Assembly: GCA_028873595.1 (NCBI GenBank)
Contig: JAPPOV010000030.1
Span: forward strand, 93,957-157,956
DNA from: Gemmatimonadota bacterium
Lineage (GTDB): Bacteria; Gemmatimonadota; Gemmatimonadetes; Longimicrobiales; Gaopeijiaceae
DNA: 64,000 nucleotides
Direction of reading: 5' to 3'
Part shown: positions 1 to 9,760 of the stretch, piece after piece
Layout: every line of letters starts with the position of its first letter
How positions within the stretch are numbered: position 1 is the first letter of the stretch
Program-made: the position numbers and the translations under genes
The notes under the pieces: model-generated
Told to the model about the DNA's origin: nothing
The model's input: the letters and a program-made list of their open reading frames with translations, nothing else
The model's database searches: none

Positions 1-2328
1 ATTCGATATGCATACGAGCTTCTCACCGAGGTCTATGGCTTAGATCCGGAGCGTGTGTATGCGACAGTGCACCACTCCGACGACGAGGCTGCGGATCTCT
101 GGCTGAACGAGATCGGCCTTCCGCCCGAGCGTGTCTATCGTCTCGGGGACAAGGACAACTTCTGGCAGATGGCGGACACCGGCCCTTGTGGTCCGTGTTC
201 CGAACTGCACTACGATCTTCGGGAGGTTCCTGCACCGGTCGCGAGTACCGAAGAATTCGTCGAACTGAACGACGCGGGTACGATCATCGAGTTGTGGAAC
301 CTCGTGTTCATGCAGTTCGATCGGGACGCTGAAGGGACGCTTCACCCACTTCCCGCGCCGTGCGTTGACACGGGTGCCGGGCTCGAGCGGATTGCAGCGG
401 TTCTGCAGGGCGCCGACTCGAACTACCACACCGACGTTTTCGCCCCACTTCTCGACCGCGTGGCGGAGCTGGTCGATCGACCGTACGAGTGGAACACTGA
501 GGCGGGTGTGAGCTACCGAGTGCTCGCCGACCATGCTCGCGCGGTCGGGTTTCTGCTCTCGGACGGTGTGTATCCGTCGAACGAAGGACGAGGATACGTC
601 CTAAGGCGGATCCTGCGACGCGGAGCGCGACATGCCTGGCTCCTGGGCCGTCGAGAGCCGACGCTGGTGGGGGTCGTCGACGCCGTCATCGAATCGATGA
701 GCGGCGTCTACCCCGAGTTGGCCGAGCGGCGGGATCACATCATCGATGCGGCGCGCGCTGAGGAAGAGCGATTCCTCGCCACGATTGAGGGCGGGCTGGA
801 TCGCTTCAATGAACTGGCGGACGCCGAATCTGGGGTGATACCGGGTGACGAGGCGTTCAAACTCTACGATACCTTCGGGTTTCCGATTGACCTGACACAG
901 TTGATGGCCGATGAGAAGGGTGTTCGGGTGGACGTGGTCGGGTTTGAAGCCGCGCTCGAGGAACAGCGCGCTCGCTCACGGGCGGATCGGGCTTCCAGCG
1001 GTGTCGAGAACGACGAAGCCGCGGACGCGGAGAGCTGGACATCGCTTTCCCGCGGCCCCCAGACCTTCGTTGGATATCGGGTTCTGGAAGCGGACACGGA
1101 TGTCGTCAGTTGGAAACCGATCGAAGATGGCGTCGGCTTGTTGCTGGAAGAGAACCCGTTCTATGTGGAGAGCGGTGGCCAAGTCTCTGATGGTGGATCT
1201 GTGCAGGGTGACGGATGGACCCTGACAGTAGCCCGCGTGGCGAAGGTACCGGCTGGTGTGGCCGTCTTTGGCCCTGTCGAGGGGAATTTCCCGCAGGATG
1301 CTGCGGTGATTCGGGCGTGTGCGACGGTCCCCGCCGACGTGCGGAGTGACACGGTTCGAAACCACACGGCGACCCACTTGCTCCACGCCGCCTTGAGATC
1401 GGTCCTGGGGGACCATGTCGTCCAGCGGGGGTCGCTGGTCGCGCCCGAGCGGCTTCGGTTCGACTTCGCCCATACGGCGCCGTTGACCGAGGAAGAGAAG
1501 GCCGAAGTCGAGCGGATCGTGAACGAGGGAGTTTGGGGTAACCACCCCGTCGAGATCGACCTCCGATCCTACGACGATGCGGTCGCTGCGGGTGCGATGG
1601 CACTCTTCGGCGAGAAGTACGCCGACGAGGTCCGTGTGGTGAACATCCCGGGTGTCAGTATGGAGCTGTGTGGTGGGACACACGTCTCGGCTACAGGAGA
1701 TATCGGCCTTTTTCGGATCGTGGGCGAGTCGGGTGTGGCCGCGGGTGTGCGGCGGATCGAGGCGCTCACCGGGCGTGGTGCCTATGCCTACTTCGAGGGT
1801 CGCGAGAAAGAGCTGGGGAAGGCCGCCGAGGTGCTAAAGACCCAGCCCGACAACCTTGCCCGGCGAGTCGAGCAGCTCCTTCAAGAGAAGGCTGAGATGG
1901 AGCGGCTTCTCGATGAGGTGAGAGCACAGGGCGGTGGTGGCGAAGACGTCGCGATACACGAAACGATCGAGATTGCGGGGAGTGACAGCGCGTCATACCG
2001 AGGGGTGCGTCTGCGGGCGCGTGACCTTGATGACGCCCGGAAGTGGGGAGACGCGTTCCTGCGAGACGGGAAGAGTGGGGTCGCCGTCCTGGCCGCAGAG
2101 ATGCCGGGTGGAAAGCGGGCACTCTTCGCGTTCGTGACCGATGACATGATTTCGCGCGGGGTGCGGGCCGATGCGGTCGTGCGGGAGGTTGCTTCCGTGG
2201 TGGGAGGGCGTGGCGGCGGGCGCCCCCATATGGCCCAGGCTGGGGTCGAGAACCCTTCGCGTCTGGACGAGGCTCTGGCGTTCGGCGCGGAGACGGTGAA
2301 GGCTCTCTTGGCTGGGGCACAGGCGTGA
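1..2328 (+). CDS. alaS: Alanine--tRNA ligase (5' truncated by window edge)
   Basis: Class II aminoacyl-tRNA synthetase that charges tRNA-Ala and clears mischarged Ser/Gly. The reading frame is open from base 1, so the first roughly 100 residues lie outside the window; 775 residues are visible against about 875 in the family. Visible landmarks are the aminoacylation-core motif CVDTGAGLERIAAVLQ, the helical segment with VYPSNEGRGYVLRRILRRG, and the editing domain with zinc ligands HTATH and CGGTH. A C-terminal coiled coil and DHHA1-like glycine-rich tail (GGRGGGRPHMAQAG) follow. The stop codon overlaps the GTG of the next gene, so translation is probably coupled. Confidence 0.97.
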   Translation: MRYAYELLTEVYGLDPERVYATVHHSDDEAADLWLNEIGLPPERVYRLGDKDNFWQMADTGPCGPCSELHYDLREVPAPVASTEEFVELNDAGTIIELWNLVFMQFDRDAEGTLHPLPAPCVDTGAGLERIAAVLQGADSNYHTDVFAPLLDRVAELVDRPYEWNTEAGVSYRVLADHARAVGFLLSDGVYPSNEGRGYVLRRILRRGARHAWLLGRREPTLVGVVDAVIESMSGVYPELAERRDHIIDAARAEEERFLATIEGGLDRFNELADAESGVIPGDEAFKLYDTFGFPIDLTQLMADEKGVRVDVVGFEAALEEQRARSRADRASSGVENDEAADAESWTSLSRGPQTFVGYRVLEADTDVVSWKPIEDGVGLLLEENPFYVESGGQVSDGGSVQGDGWTLTVARVAKVPAGVAVFGPVEGNFPQDAAVIRACATVPADVRSDTVRNHTATHLLHAALRSVLGDHVVQRGSLVAPERLRFDFAHTAPLTEEEKAEVERIVNEGVWGNHPVEIDLRSYDDAVAAGAMALFGEKYADEVRVVNIPGVSMELCGGTHVSATGDIGLFRIVGESGVAAGVRRIEALTGRGAYAYFEGREKELGKAAEVLKTQPDNLARRVEQLLQEKAEMERLLDEVRAQGGGGEDVAIHETIEIAGSDSASYRGVRLRARDLDDARKWGDAFLRDGKSGVAVLAAEMPGGKRALFAFVTDDMISRGVRADAVVREVASVVGGRGGGRPHMAQAGVENPSRLDEALAFGAETVKALLAGAQA

Positions 2329-2621
2329 CCAACTTCGGTTGGCTGGAGGCCCGACGTCCTCGTCCTCCTGAGGATCTGTTGGCGCGGCTGCACGATGTGG
2401 CCGGTTCGGTGCCTGAGCGCTCGCTTTCTTCCGATGCCTTCGTGAGTTCAGTGAGGGGCGCGTTGGCGCGTGCCCTCAGTCAGCCTGGGCGCGTGCGAGA
2501 TGCTGCGTTCGATCTTCTCGTTGTGGACGCATGGGTGACGTATGCCTGTGAGGCCGCCCTCGAGGGAGACGATCCCGACGCAGTCCTCGACGGACTGATC
2601 TCGATCGGGAGGGACGCGTGA
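2325..2621 (+). CDS. Small hypothetical protein between alaS and a PHP phosphatase
   Basis: 98-aa protein that I do not recognise. It starts at a GTG overlapping the alaS stop (GTGA) and its own stop overlaps the GTG of the next gene in the same way, so it sits in a tightly coupled operon. The sequence is mostly helical in appearance and acidic, with no signal peptide, membrane segment, Cys/His cluster or nucleotide-binding motif. The tight overlaps on both sides are the main evidence that it is a real gene. Confidence 0.7.
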   Translation: MTNFGWLEARRPRPPEDLLARLHDVAGSVPERSLSSDAFVSSVRGALARALSQPGRVRDAAFDLLVVDAWVTYACEAALEGDDPDAVLDGLISIGRDA

Positions 2622-3463
2622 CCCTCGATGACTCCATGTCACTCGTGGATATCCACAGTCATCTCGTTCCTGGCGTAGACGACGGGGCGCGACACGTCCC
2701 TGGTGTACTGAACGCCATCGAACGCATGACCCACGCGGGGATACGGCGTGTGGTGACGACACCTCACATTGATGCCAGCCTGGTACTCACACCCGAACGA
2801 CTCGAGGCGCGGCTCGACGGAGTCACTCAGGCCTGGGAGCAGGCCCGAAGCGCGATCCGCGAAGAGTTCCCGGAGGTTGAATACCTTCGAGGACATGAAG
2901 TGCTCATCGACATACCCGAGCCGGATCTCTCGGACTCGCGCCTGCGGCTGACTGGAACCTCTTTCGTCCTCATAGAATGGCCCCGACTACAGGTTCCCCC
3001 TGGGACACCCAGAGTCGTTCGCCACATCTGCGATCAGGGGTACCGCCCGATTATCGCTCATCCCGAGCGGTATGCTGGCATGATGCACAAGACGGAGCTG
3101 CCGCATCAGTGGAAGGAAGCTGGGGCGCGGCTCCAGGTGAACTATGGTTCTCTCGCAGGTCGATACGGGTCCGAGGCACAGGCGGTGGCGTGGCGCATCC
3201 TTGGACTCGGGCTGGCCGACTACCTGGCGTCGGACTTTCACGGTCAGTCGCGCCTCAAGATCTACAAGAAAGAGACTTGGGCCGAGCTTGAAGAGCGCGG
3301 AGGACAGGAGGCGCTCGATCTTCTCTTCCGCGTGAACCCGGCACGGGTTCTGGAGGATGTCGAGCCGTTACCGGTGCCGGCGGTGTCGGCACCCTCGCCG
3401 CTTCTCCAGCGTCTGCGAGGCATGATCGTTCGGCGTGAGCGCTCGATGGAGCGACAGGGTTGA
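2618..3463 (+). CDS. PHP-domain tyrosine-protein phosphatase, CpsB/YwqE-like
   Basis: 281-aa metal-dependent phosphoesterase of the polymerase-and-histidinol-phosphatase (PHP) fold, closest in pattern to CpsB/CapC/YwqE, which dephosphorylate bacterial tyrosine kinases controlling capsule or exopolysaccharide export. Metal-ligand motifs are in order: DIHSHLVPGVDDG near the N-terminus, VVTTPHID, RGHEVLID, PIIAHPERY and ASDFHG near residue 207. No membrane segment is visible. The start is a GTG overlapping the upstream stop; an ATG six codons downstream (MSLVDIHSH) would also fit the fold. No cognate tyrosine kinase is adjacent, so the substrate is inferred only from the family. Confidence 0.85.
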   Translation: MTLDDSMSLVDIHSHLVPGVDDGARHVPGVLNAIERMTHAGIRRVVTTPHIDASLVLTPERLEARLDGVTQAWEQARSAIREEFPEVEYLRGHEVLIDIPEPDLSDSRLRLTGTSFVLIEWPRLQVPPGTPRVVRHICDQGYRPIIAHPERYAGMMHKTELPHQWKEAGARLQVNYGSLAGRYGSEAQAVAWRILGLGLADYLASDFHGQSRLKIYKKETWAELEERGGQEALDLLFRVNPARVLEDVEPLPVPAVSAPSPLLQRLRGMIVRRERSMERQG

Positions 3464-4050
3464 TTCAGGCTGAGCACCTTCGGGCGCATTTCACCGAGCA
3501 TTCGCGTGTCGTCGAGGATACGGCAGCCGGGCTCATCGACCAGATCGAGCAGTATGCCTCGTGGGTCGCGGACACGATTGCGTCCGGCGGGCGTCTCTTT
3601 CTTTGCGGCAACGGGGGAGGGGCTGCAGGCGCGCAGCACCTGGCGGCTGAGTTCGTGGTGCGCTTCGCCCGAGCCCGCCGGGCTCTTGCGGCGATTGCGC
3701 TGACGACGGACGCGTCGGTTCTGACCGCAGCCGGAAACGACCTCGGGTTTGAGCATGTCTTCGCCCGTCAGGTTGAGGCGCTGGCGTCGGCCGGTGACAT
3801 TCTTATCCTGCATTCGACCAGTGGTGATTCGCCGAATCTTCTGGTTGCAGCCGACGCGGCACGAGCCCGAGATGTTCGCAGTATCGGACTTCTGGCCCGG
3901 GGTGGAGGAGCGCTCCTGGAGAAGGTTGATCTTCCCCTGGTCGTGCCAACGGACTCCACCGCGCGCGCGCAGGAGCTCCACCTGCTCATAGGGCACATCG
4001 TGTGCGACGTCGTCGAGGCCTCGCTCAATTCCATTCCGGACACCGCTTAG
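3460..4050 (+). CDS. gmhA: SIS-domain sugar-phosphate isomerase, GmhA-like
   Basis: 196-aa cytoplasmic SIS-domain protein resembling sedoheptulose-7-phosphate isomerase, the first step of ADP-heptose synthesis for lipopolysaccharide core. The phosphate-binding region reads LFLCGNGGGAAGAQHLAAEF; the usual motif is CGNGGSAADAQH, so a normally conserved Ser is Gly here. The second SIS signature LILHSTSGDSPNL and the C-terminal QELHLLIGHIVCDVVE match the family. Translation starts at a TTG overlapping the stop of the CpsB-like gene. Later heptose-pathway genes (hldE, gmhB) are not in the window, so another sugar phosphate remains possible. Confidence 0.82.
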   Translation: MIQAEHLRAHFTEHSRVVEDTAAGLIDQIEQYASWVADTIASGGRLFLCGNGGGAAGAQHLAAEFVVRFARARRALAAIALTTDASVLTAAGNDLGFEHVFARQVEALASAGDILILHSTSGDSPNLLVAADAARARDVRSIGLLARGGGALLEKVDLPLVVPTDSTARAQELHLLIGHIVCDVVEASLNSIPDTA

Positions 4051-4062
4051 GACGGGATTATC

Positions 4063-4827
4063 GTGGATCCATTGATCGATCTGAGAGGAAGGAACGCCAT
4101 CATCACCGGTGGCTGTCGGGGTGTGGGCCGCGCGGTCGCGCTTCAGCTTGCCCAGGTGGGCGCCAACGTAGGGATCGGTTTCCGGTCACGAGTCGACGAC
4201 GCCGAAGCAGTCGTCGAAGAGTGTCGGGCGCTGGGCGTCCAGGCGTGGGCACACGGCGGAGACCTTGCCGATCCGGCCGAGGCTGAGGCGCTATTCGCGC
4301 GAGGCGATGTGGAGTTCGAAGGGCTCGACATCTTCGTCGGTAACCACGGGATTTGGCCTCCGGAAGACGAGCCCGTCGCGGAGCTCTCCAATGAACGATG
4401 GCATCGGACGATCGACGCCAACCTCCACTCCATCTTCTACGCCTGCCGGGCGGCGGCTGGTCGCCTTCGTGACCACGGGCGGGTCGTGCTCGTCAGTAGC
4501 ACGGCCGGGCAGCGTGGAGAAGCGTTCCATGCCGACTACGCGGCCACGAAAGGTGCGTTGATCTCTATGGTGAAGGGCTTCTGTGTCGAGCTGGCGCCGA
4601 GGGGTATCACAGTCAACTCGGTCGCACCGGGCTGGATCGATACGGAGATGGCTGCGATCGCGTTCGAGGGTGGAGAGCGTGAGCGGATCATGGGGACGAT
4701 TCCGATCGGCCGAATCGCCACGGCCACAGATGTGGCAGGCCCGATCGTCTTCCTCTGCTCCGAGCTCGCGCGACACATCACGGGCGAGATCGTGAATGTC
4801 AACGGTGGGGCCGTGCTTCCGGGATGA
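4063..4827 (+). CDS. Short-chain dehydrogenase/reductase (FabG-like SDR)
   Basis: 254-aa classical SDR. It has the cofactor motif TGGCRGVGRA (TGxxxGxG) at residues 15-24, a catalytic Ser in VLVSSTAG and the catalytic YxxxK as YAATK. The usual NNAG motif is replaced by VGNHGI. The end [10 protein letters not shown] is typical of FabG-type reductases. The substrate cannot be read from sequence. It starts with GTG 12 nt after the GmhA-like stop and its stop overlaps the cca ATG, so it belongs to the same transcription unit. Confidence 0.88.
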   Translation: MDPLIDLRGRNAIITGGCRGVGRAVALQLAQVGANVGIGFRSRVDDAEAVVEECRALGVQAWAHGGDLADPAEAEALFARGDVEFEGLDIFVGNHGIWPPEDEPVAELSNERWHRTIDANLHSIFYACRAAAGRLRDHGRVVLVSSTAGQRGEAFHADYAATKGALISMVKGFCVELAPRGITVNSVAPGWIDTEMAAIAFEGGERERIMGTIPIGRIATATDVAGPIVFLCSELARHITGEIVNVNGGAVLPG

Positions 4828-6107
4828 GTGACGTTCGTCCGATCGCGCCGGGTGCGGTCCGGTGGATCGCTCGAACCCTCGAAGACGCCGGCTATGAGAC
4901 ATGGGCGGTCGGCGGCGCGGTGCGTGACGCACTGCTTGGGCGACCATCGGTAGACTGGGATCTCGCAACGAGAGCGACCCCGAAGCAGGTTCGGCGGACC
5001 TTTCGAAGAACGGTCCCTATCGGGGTTGAGCACGGTACGGTCGGCGTACTGGCACGCGACGGCATCATGTACGAAGTGACCACGTTCCGAAGAGATGTCG
5101 AGACAGACGGGCGGCACGCTGTGGTGGAATTCGCCGAGCGTATCGAAGAGGACCTCTCGAGGCGGGACTTCACCATCAATGCGATCGCGTGGCACCCGCT
5201 GCGAGACCAACTCTACGATCCATTCGGGGGTGGTGCGGATCTGAACACCCGTACGCTGAGGACCGTGGGGGCGGCGGCGGACCGTTTCCGCGAGGACTAT
5301 CTGCGCATCCTTCGGGCTGTACGGTTTGCCGGCCGGTTCGACCTCCAGATCGAGGACACCACCTGGGCGGAGCTTACGGCACTGACCGAATATCTACCAA
5401 CGCTCTCGCCGGAGCGCATTCGGGAAGAACTGATGAAGGTGCTCTCTGCCGACGCTCGCCCGAGTCGAGCGCTCGGCCTGTACCGCGACGCAGGGATCAA
5501 TACGGTGCTCTACCCGGAGATCGACGAGCTCGCAGACTCACACTGGGAGAAGGCCGTGAAGATCGTGGAGGCACTCCCCGTGAACCGACCCATGCTTCGT
5601 CTTGGAGCGCTTCTTCGTCCTGTCGACGAAGCCTCGGCCGCTGCGTTTCTCGTACGGCTGCGCCTGTCGAATGCCGATACTGATGCGGTGGCGCATCTGT
5701 CTGGTGCCCCTGAGCTGCCTCCACCGACTCCCGAAGAGGAAGTACAACGACGTTGGCTGAGTCGTCATGGAGGCCAGGTCATGAAAGGAGTGGCCCGGCT
5801 GGACCTCGCTGCCGCTCGCGCCGGGTGTGCGGACCGCTCGTCCACGGAGGTTGTGGAGGCGTGGCGCGCGATGAGAGCCGTACTTCGGTCGTGTCCGCCT
5901 CTCGTGGTCGGTGATTTGGCGATCGACGGGCGCGACCTGATCGCCCTCGGGCTGAAGCCTGGTCCGGTCTTCCGAGACGTTCTGCAGCAGCTGCTGGACT
6001 GGGTTCTGGGAGATCCGAGCCGAAATGAGAGGGACGGACTTCTGCTGCGGGCTGAAGAGGTAACACGTCGGCTCGACTCGGGCAGGCATTCAGAAGGACG
6101 ATCCTGA
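4824..6107 (+). CDS. cca: CCA tRNA nucleotidyltransferase (class II nucleotidyltransferase)
   Basis: 427-aa enzyme that adds or repairs the 3'-CCA end of tRNA. The head domain shows [12 protein letters not shown] followed by [10 protein letters not shown], the GGxxRD and DxD-type catalytic carboxylates. Next come [13 protein letters not shown] (motif B), the neck motif [21 protein letters not shown] split over residues 145-165, and the EELMKVL region. The C-terminus is all-helical. The tRNA gene in this window lacks an encoded CCA, consistent with need for this enzyme. A poly(A) polymerase role cannot be excluded from family membership alone. The ATG overlaps the SDR stop (ATGA). Confidence 0.9.
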   Translation: MSDVRPIAPGAVRWIARTLEDAGYETWAVGGAVRDALLGRPSVDWDLATRATPKQVRRTFRRTVPIGVEHGTVGVLARDGIMYEVTTFRRDVETDGRHAVVEFAERIEEDLSRRDFTINAIAWHPLRDQLYDPFGGGADLNTRTLRTVGAAADRFREDYLRILRAVRFAGRFDLQIEDTTWAELTALTEYLPTLSPERIREELMKVLSADARPSRALGLYRDAGINTVLYPEIDELADSHWEKAVKIVEALPVNRPMLRLGALLRPVDEASAAAFLVRLRLSNADTDAVAHLSGAPELPPPTPEEEVQRRWLSRHGGQVMKGVARLDLAAARAGCADRSSTEVVEAWRAMRAVLRSCPPLVVGDLAIDGRDLIALGLKPGPVFRDVLQQLLDWVLGDPSRNERDGLLLRAEEVTRRLDSGRHSEGRS

Positions 6108-7483
6108 TGACCGACCTGGACCTGTTCGGTAGAGAGTCAGAGGAAGAGGCGGGTGATGGGATCCTCGGTACGGGCGGGCCTGACGCGGGGTCTGACGGTG
6201 TCGATCCGAACGCTCCGCTCGCCGCTCGCATGCGCCCTCGCACGCTCGACGACTTCCAGGGCCAGGAGCAGCTGCTGGGGCAGGGGAAAGCGATTCGCGC
6301 CATGCTTGATGGTGGTAAGGTCGCGAGCATGATCCTGTGGGGGCCACCGGGTAGCGGAAAGACCACGCTCGCGCGCATCATCGCGGATATGTCGGGAACG
6401 ACCTTCGTGCCGTTCAGCGCGGTCACCGAAGGTGTCGCTCGGGTCCGGGAGATCATCGCCGAAGCAGGGACGCGCCGCCGGGCCACTGGGCGTCAGACGA
6501 TTCTCTTCGCGGACGAGATCCACCGCTTCAACAAGGCTCAGCAGGACGCGTTCCTGCCACACGTTGAGGCCGGCACGATCATCCTTGTCGGTGCGACAAC
6601 CGAGAACCCGTCGTTCGAGATCGTCCGCCCACTTCTTTCCCGTGCGCCGGTATACGTGCTCGAGGCGCTCAGCGCCCGAGCGATTCGCTCGATTCTGGAT
6701 CAGGCGATGGCCGATTCTCGAGGCCTTGCGTCGATGGAAGTGACGGGTGACGACGACGCGCTGAACTTCATCGCAGAGGCCGCAGACGGAGATGCGCGCC
6801 GCGCGCTGGGTGTACTCGAGGCGGCGGCGCACCTTGCCGGGACAGGGGGGATCGTGAACGAGGACGTGGCGCGCGAGGCCCTCCAGCATCGATACGCTGC
6901 GTACGACAAGAGTGGTGAAGAGCACTACAACCTCATCTCTGCCCTCCACAAGTCCGTGCGGGGATCGGATCCGGATGCCGCACTGTACTGGCTGGCTCGG
7001 ATGCTGGAGGGTGGAGAAGATCCGCTCTATGTGGCGCGGCGGTTGGTGCGTATGGCGACCGAGGACATCGGTCTGGCGGATCCCGCTGCCCTCGGACACG
7101 CCGTTGCGGCAAGGGATGCTTATCACTTCCTCGGTGCCCCCGAGGGAGAACTCGCGCTTGCGCAGGCCACGGTCTACCTGGCGACCGCCCCGAAGTCCAA
7201 TCGAGTGTACGGGGCGTGGAAGGCAGCTCGCAGGCGGGCGCGGGAGACCCCGGCGGCGGGTGTCCCGCTACACATTCGAAACGCGCCCACATCGCTCATG
7301 AAGGACCTCGGATATGGGCAGGGCTACCAGTACGACCCGGCGCTTGAAGATGGCGTCTCCGACCAGGCGTACCTGCCGAACGAAGTGGCGGGTTCACGCT
7401 TCTACGAGCCGGGTGACTTCGGCTTCGAGAAGACCATTGCAGAGCGGTTGAGATGGTGGGGAGAGCGGCGGAAGAAGGGCTGA
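6107..7483 (+). CDS. rarA: Replication-associated recombination protein A (RarA/MgsA AAA+ ATPase)
   Basis: 458-aa clamp-loader-like AAA+ ATPase that acts at stalled replication forks. Residues 1-35 are an acidic tail, then [16 protein letters not shown] leads into Walker [16 protein letters not shown], Walker [19 protein letters not shown] and sensor/arginine-finger region [12 protein letters not shown]. The C-terminal MgsA tetramerisation domain includes [20 protein letters not shown] and the YLPNEV tail typical of RarA. It begins with ATG overlapping the cca stop (TGATG). Length and motif order match the family. Confidence 0.95.
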   Translation: MTDLDLFGRESEEEAGDGILGTGGPDAGSDGVDPNAPLAARMRPRTLDDFQGQEQLLGQGKAIRAMLDGGKVASMILWGPPGSGKTTLARIIADMSGTTFVPFSAVTEGVARVREIIAEAGTRRRATGRQTILFADEIHRFNKAQQDAFLPHVEAGTIILVGATTENPSFEIVRPLLSRAPVYVLEALSARAIRSILDQAMADSRGLASMEVTGDDDALNFIAEAADGDARRALGVLEAAAHLAGTGGIVNEDVAREALQHRYAAYDKSGEEHYNLISALHKSVRGSDPDAALYWLARMLEGGEDPLYVARRLVRMATEDIGLADPAALGHAVAARDAYHFLGAPEGELALAQATVYLATAPKSNRVYGAWKAARRRARETPAAGVPLHIRNAPTSLMKDLGYGQGYQYDPALEDGVSDQAYLPNEVAGSRFYEPGDFGFEKTIAERLRWWGERRKKG

Positions 7484-7567
7484 TCCGGGACTGTGTGGCT
7501 GCCCTGACCTTGGGTATTCTTCGGGCGTCCCCACGGTGGTCTGAACTCTGGGGTCGGAGGTAATCGG

Positions 7568-8869
7568 ATCCCCACGCAACTCATTGATCTGCGGACGCCC
7601 GTCGACCGGGCGGTGCTCGTCGGAGCGCCGTCTCGTTCGGAGGCACGCGACGTCGCGAATGAACACCTTGACGAGCTGGCTCGCCTGACCGACACGGCGG
7701 GCGGCGAGGTCGTTGGGTCACTGGTGCAGCGACTCGATTCGCCTCATCCGCGGTACTACCTGGGAGAGGGTAAGGCGAGGTCCCTGGGGGAGCTCGTCGC
7801 GGAGCGGGAAGCGAATCTCGTCATCTTTGACGAGGAGCTCAGTCCCGCCCAGGGCAAGAATCTCGAGGAGCTCATCAAGGTTCGTGTGATGGACCGCTCT
7901 GAACTCATCCTCGACATTTTCGCGACCCGTGCCCAGTCGAGTGAGGCGCGGATGCAGGTCGAGCTGGCCCAGCTGGAGTACCTGCTTCCCCGTCTGCGCC
8001 GTATGTGGAACCACCTCTCCCGAATCCGTGGCGGTATCGGTTTGCGTGGTCCGGGGGAGACGCAGCTGGAAACCGACCGGCGGCTCATCGGAACCCGGAT
8101 TGGTGATCTCAGGCGTAAGCTCCGAGACGTGGCGAAAGCTCGAGCGGTCCAGCGAAAATCTCGGGCAGGACTGTTTCGGGTCGCACTCGTGGGCTACACG
8201 AACGCCGGAAAGTCGTCACTCCTCAGGGCGCTGTCCGGTGCGGACCTCTTTGTCGAGGATCGACTCTTCGCCACGCTCGACTCGGCGACGAGGAACGTCG
8301 ATCTCGAGGGTGGTTACGAAGCGCTCGTTACGGATACCGTCGGATTCATTCGCAAGCTGCCACATCACCTCGTCGCGTCGTTCCGCTCCACGCTGGAGGA
8401 AGCGGGGGAGGCGGATGTCCTTCTTCACGTGATCGACGCCTCACACCCCGATTGGGAAGAACAACGGCAGGTCGTCCTGGAGGTACTCGAGGACCTGGCG
8501 CTCGACGATCGAGAGAAGATCCTGGTCTTCAATAAGACGGATCGGATTAGCGAGGTAGAGCGAGAGTCGCTCCAGCGCCGGATTCGCGCGCTGGAAACGA
8601 CCCCTGCGGTCTTCGTAAGCGCCCACCAGGCGGACTCGCTGGAGGCGTTGAAGGAAACGCTCCGTGCGCGAATCCGAAACCGGCTCGCATCTGTGACCGT
8701 CCGCATCCCGTATGCGGACGGTGAGGCGATTGCAGCGGTGTACCGTGAAGGAGAGGTTGTCCACCGGGTGGACGAAGCGATGGACGTGCGGCTCACGGCG
8801 CGCCTTCCGCGTGGCGTGGTGGGCCGGCTTGCGTCTCGTGCGGGAATCGAAATCGAGGAGGTCGCATGA
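7568..8869 (+). CDS. hflX: GTPase HflX, probable non-canonical ATC start
   Basis: Ribosome-associated GTPase that splits stalled or stressed ribosomes. The N-terminal HflX domain (from RAVLVGAP) precedes a coiled-coil linker with GIGLRGPGETQLETDRR. The G domain has VGYTNAGKSSLLRAL (G1), DTVGFIRKLPHHLV (G3) and VFNKTD (G4). The frame is open upstream of the first standard start (GTG at 7613, without a Shine-Dalgarno). A strong GGAGG at 7556-7560 lies 7 nt before an in-frame ATC at 7568, giving a natural N-terminus (I/M)PTQLIDLRTPVDRAVLVG, so I place the start there. The alternative start is 7613. Confidence 0.9.
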   Translation: MPTQLIDLRTPVDRAVLVGAPSRSEARDVANEHLDELARLTDTAGGEVVGSLVQRLDSPHPRYYLGEGKARSLGELVAEREANLVIFDEELSPAQGKNLEELIKVRVMDRSELILDIFATRAQSSEARMQVELAQLEYLLPRLRRMWNHLSRIRGGIGLRGPGETQLETDRRLIGTRIGDLRRKLRDVAKARAVQRKSRAGLFRVALVGYTNAGKSSLLRALSGADLFVEDRLFATLDSATRNVDLEGGYEALVTDTVGFIRKLPHHLVASFRSTLEEAGEADVLLHVIDASHPDWEEQRQVVLEVLEDLALDDREKILVFNKTDRISEVERESLQRRIRALETTPAVFVSAHQADSLEALKETLRARIRNRLASVTVRIPYADGEAIAAVYREGEVVHRVDEAMDVRLTARLPRGVVGRLASRAGIEIEEVA

Positions 8870-9759
8870 GTCTCGGGCCGGTCGTAATCATCGGGCCCGG
8901 CCGGATGGGCCGCACGCTCGCCGGCGCGTTCATCGAGAGCGGAGCGTTTCGGGAGGTGGTGGTGGCGGGGCGCCAGGCGACCGCCCCGTACGAGCCCGCA
9001 TGGGATGGGCACGCCCGGTATGTATTCGGTCTGGAACGCCCTCTGCCCGGTACCCTGGCTGTTCTCCTCGCGGTTCCAGAAGCACATGTGCCTGAAGTGG
9101 CGCACTCGCTGGCTGCATTGGGCCCTGCACCGGACGGATGCTCGGTCTTTCACCTTTCCGGGGCATTACCCACCGACGTCCTCGAACCTCTGTATCACGC
9201 GGGATACGCGGTCGGTGCCCTGCACCCACTTCTGGCCGTGACGGACCCGACGGTCGGTGAGCTTTGCATCGGTGATGCCTGGTTTTCCGTGACGGGAGCT
9301 CCGGATGTCGTCTCGGTCGCTCGCATGCTCACGAATTCCATCGGGTGCAGGCTCATCGCCGTACCGGCCGCCCGTCGTTCGACCTATCACGCTGCCGCGG
9401 TGCTGGCGAGCACGATGATGCTGCCACTGCTCGCGAGGGCGGTGGAGCTCATGCAGCGAGCGGGTGTCGACGGGGATCAGGGACTCGCTGCACTCATCCC
9501 GCTGGTTCGCAGCACGCTTGATTCGATCGAAGCGGGAGGCGTGCCGGATGCCAGCCGCGGCCCCATTGCATGCGGGGACGTCGATACTGTAGCGCTTCAC
9601 CTGAGAGCTCTGGACCATGATCAGGCTCACCTTTACGCCACGCTCGGAGCGGAGACGCTCGAGCTTTCCAAGGGTGGCCTGGATCGCGAAATCTACGAAG
9701 CCCTGAACGACCTATTCAGCCGAGTGCTCAAACTCGAGACCACAGGAACAGGCTACTGA
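8866..9759 (+). CDS. Rossmann-like and DUF2520 domain protein
   Basis: 297-aa protein with an N-terminal NAD(P)-type Rossmann motif, [17 protein letters not shown] (GxGxxG-like), and a helical C-terminal half resembling 6-phosphogluconate/ketopantoate-reductase dimerisation domains. The arrangement matches proteins with a Rossmann-like domain plus DUF2520, for which no reaction is established. It contains HPLLAV in the middle and a helical stretch with [13 protein letters not shown] typical of the family. The ATG overlaps the hflX stop; pdxJ follows after 1 nt. Confidence 0.8.
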   Translation: MSLGPVVIIGPGRMGRTLAGAFIESGAFREVVVAGRQATAPYEPAWDGHARYVFGLERPLPGTLAVLLAVPEAHVPEVAHSLAALGPAPDGCSVFHLSGALPTDVLEPLYHAGYAVGALHPLLAVTDPTVGELCIGDAWFSVTGAPDVVSVARMLTNSIGCRLIAVPAARRSTYHAAAVLASTMMLPLLARAVELMQRAGVDGDQGLAALIPLVRSTLDSIEAGGVPDASRGPIACGDVDTVALHLRALDHDQAHLYATLGAETLELSKGGLDREIYEALNDLFSRVLKLETTGTGY

Positions 9760-9760
9760 T

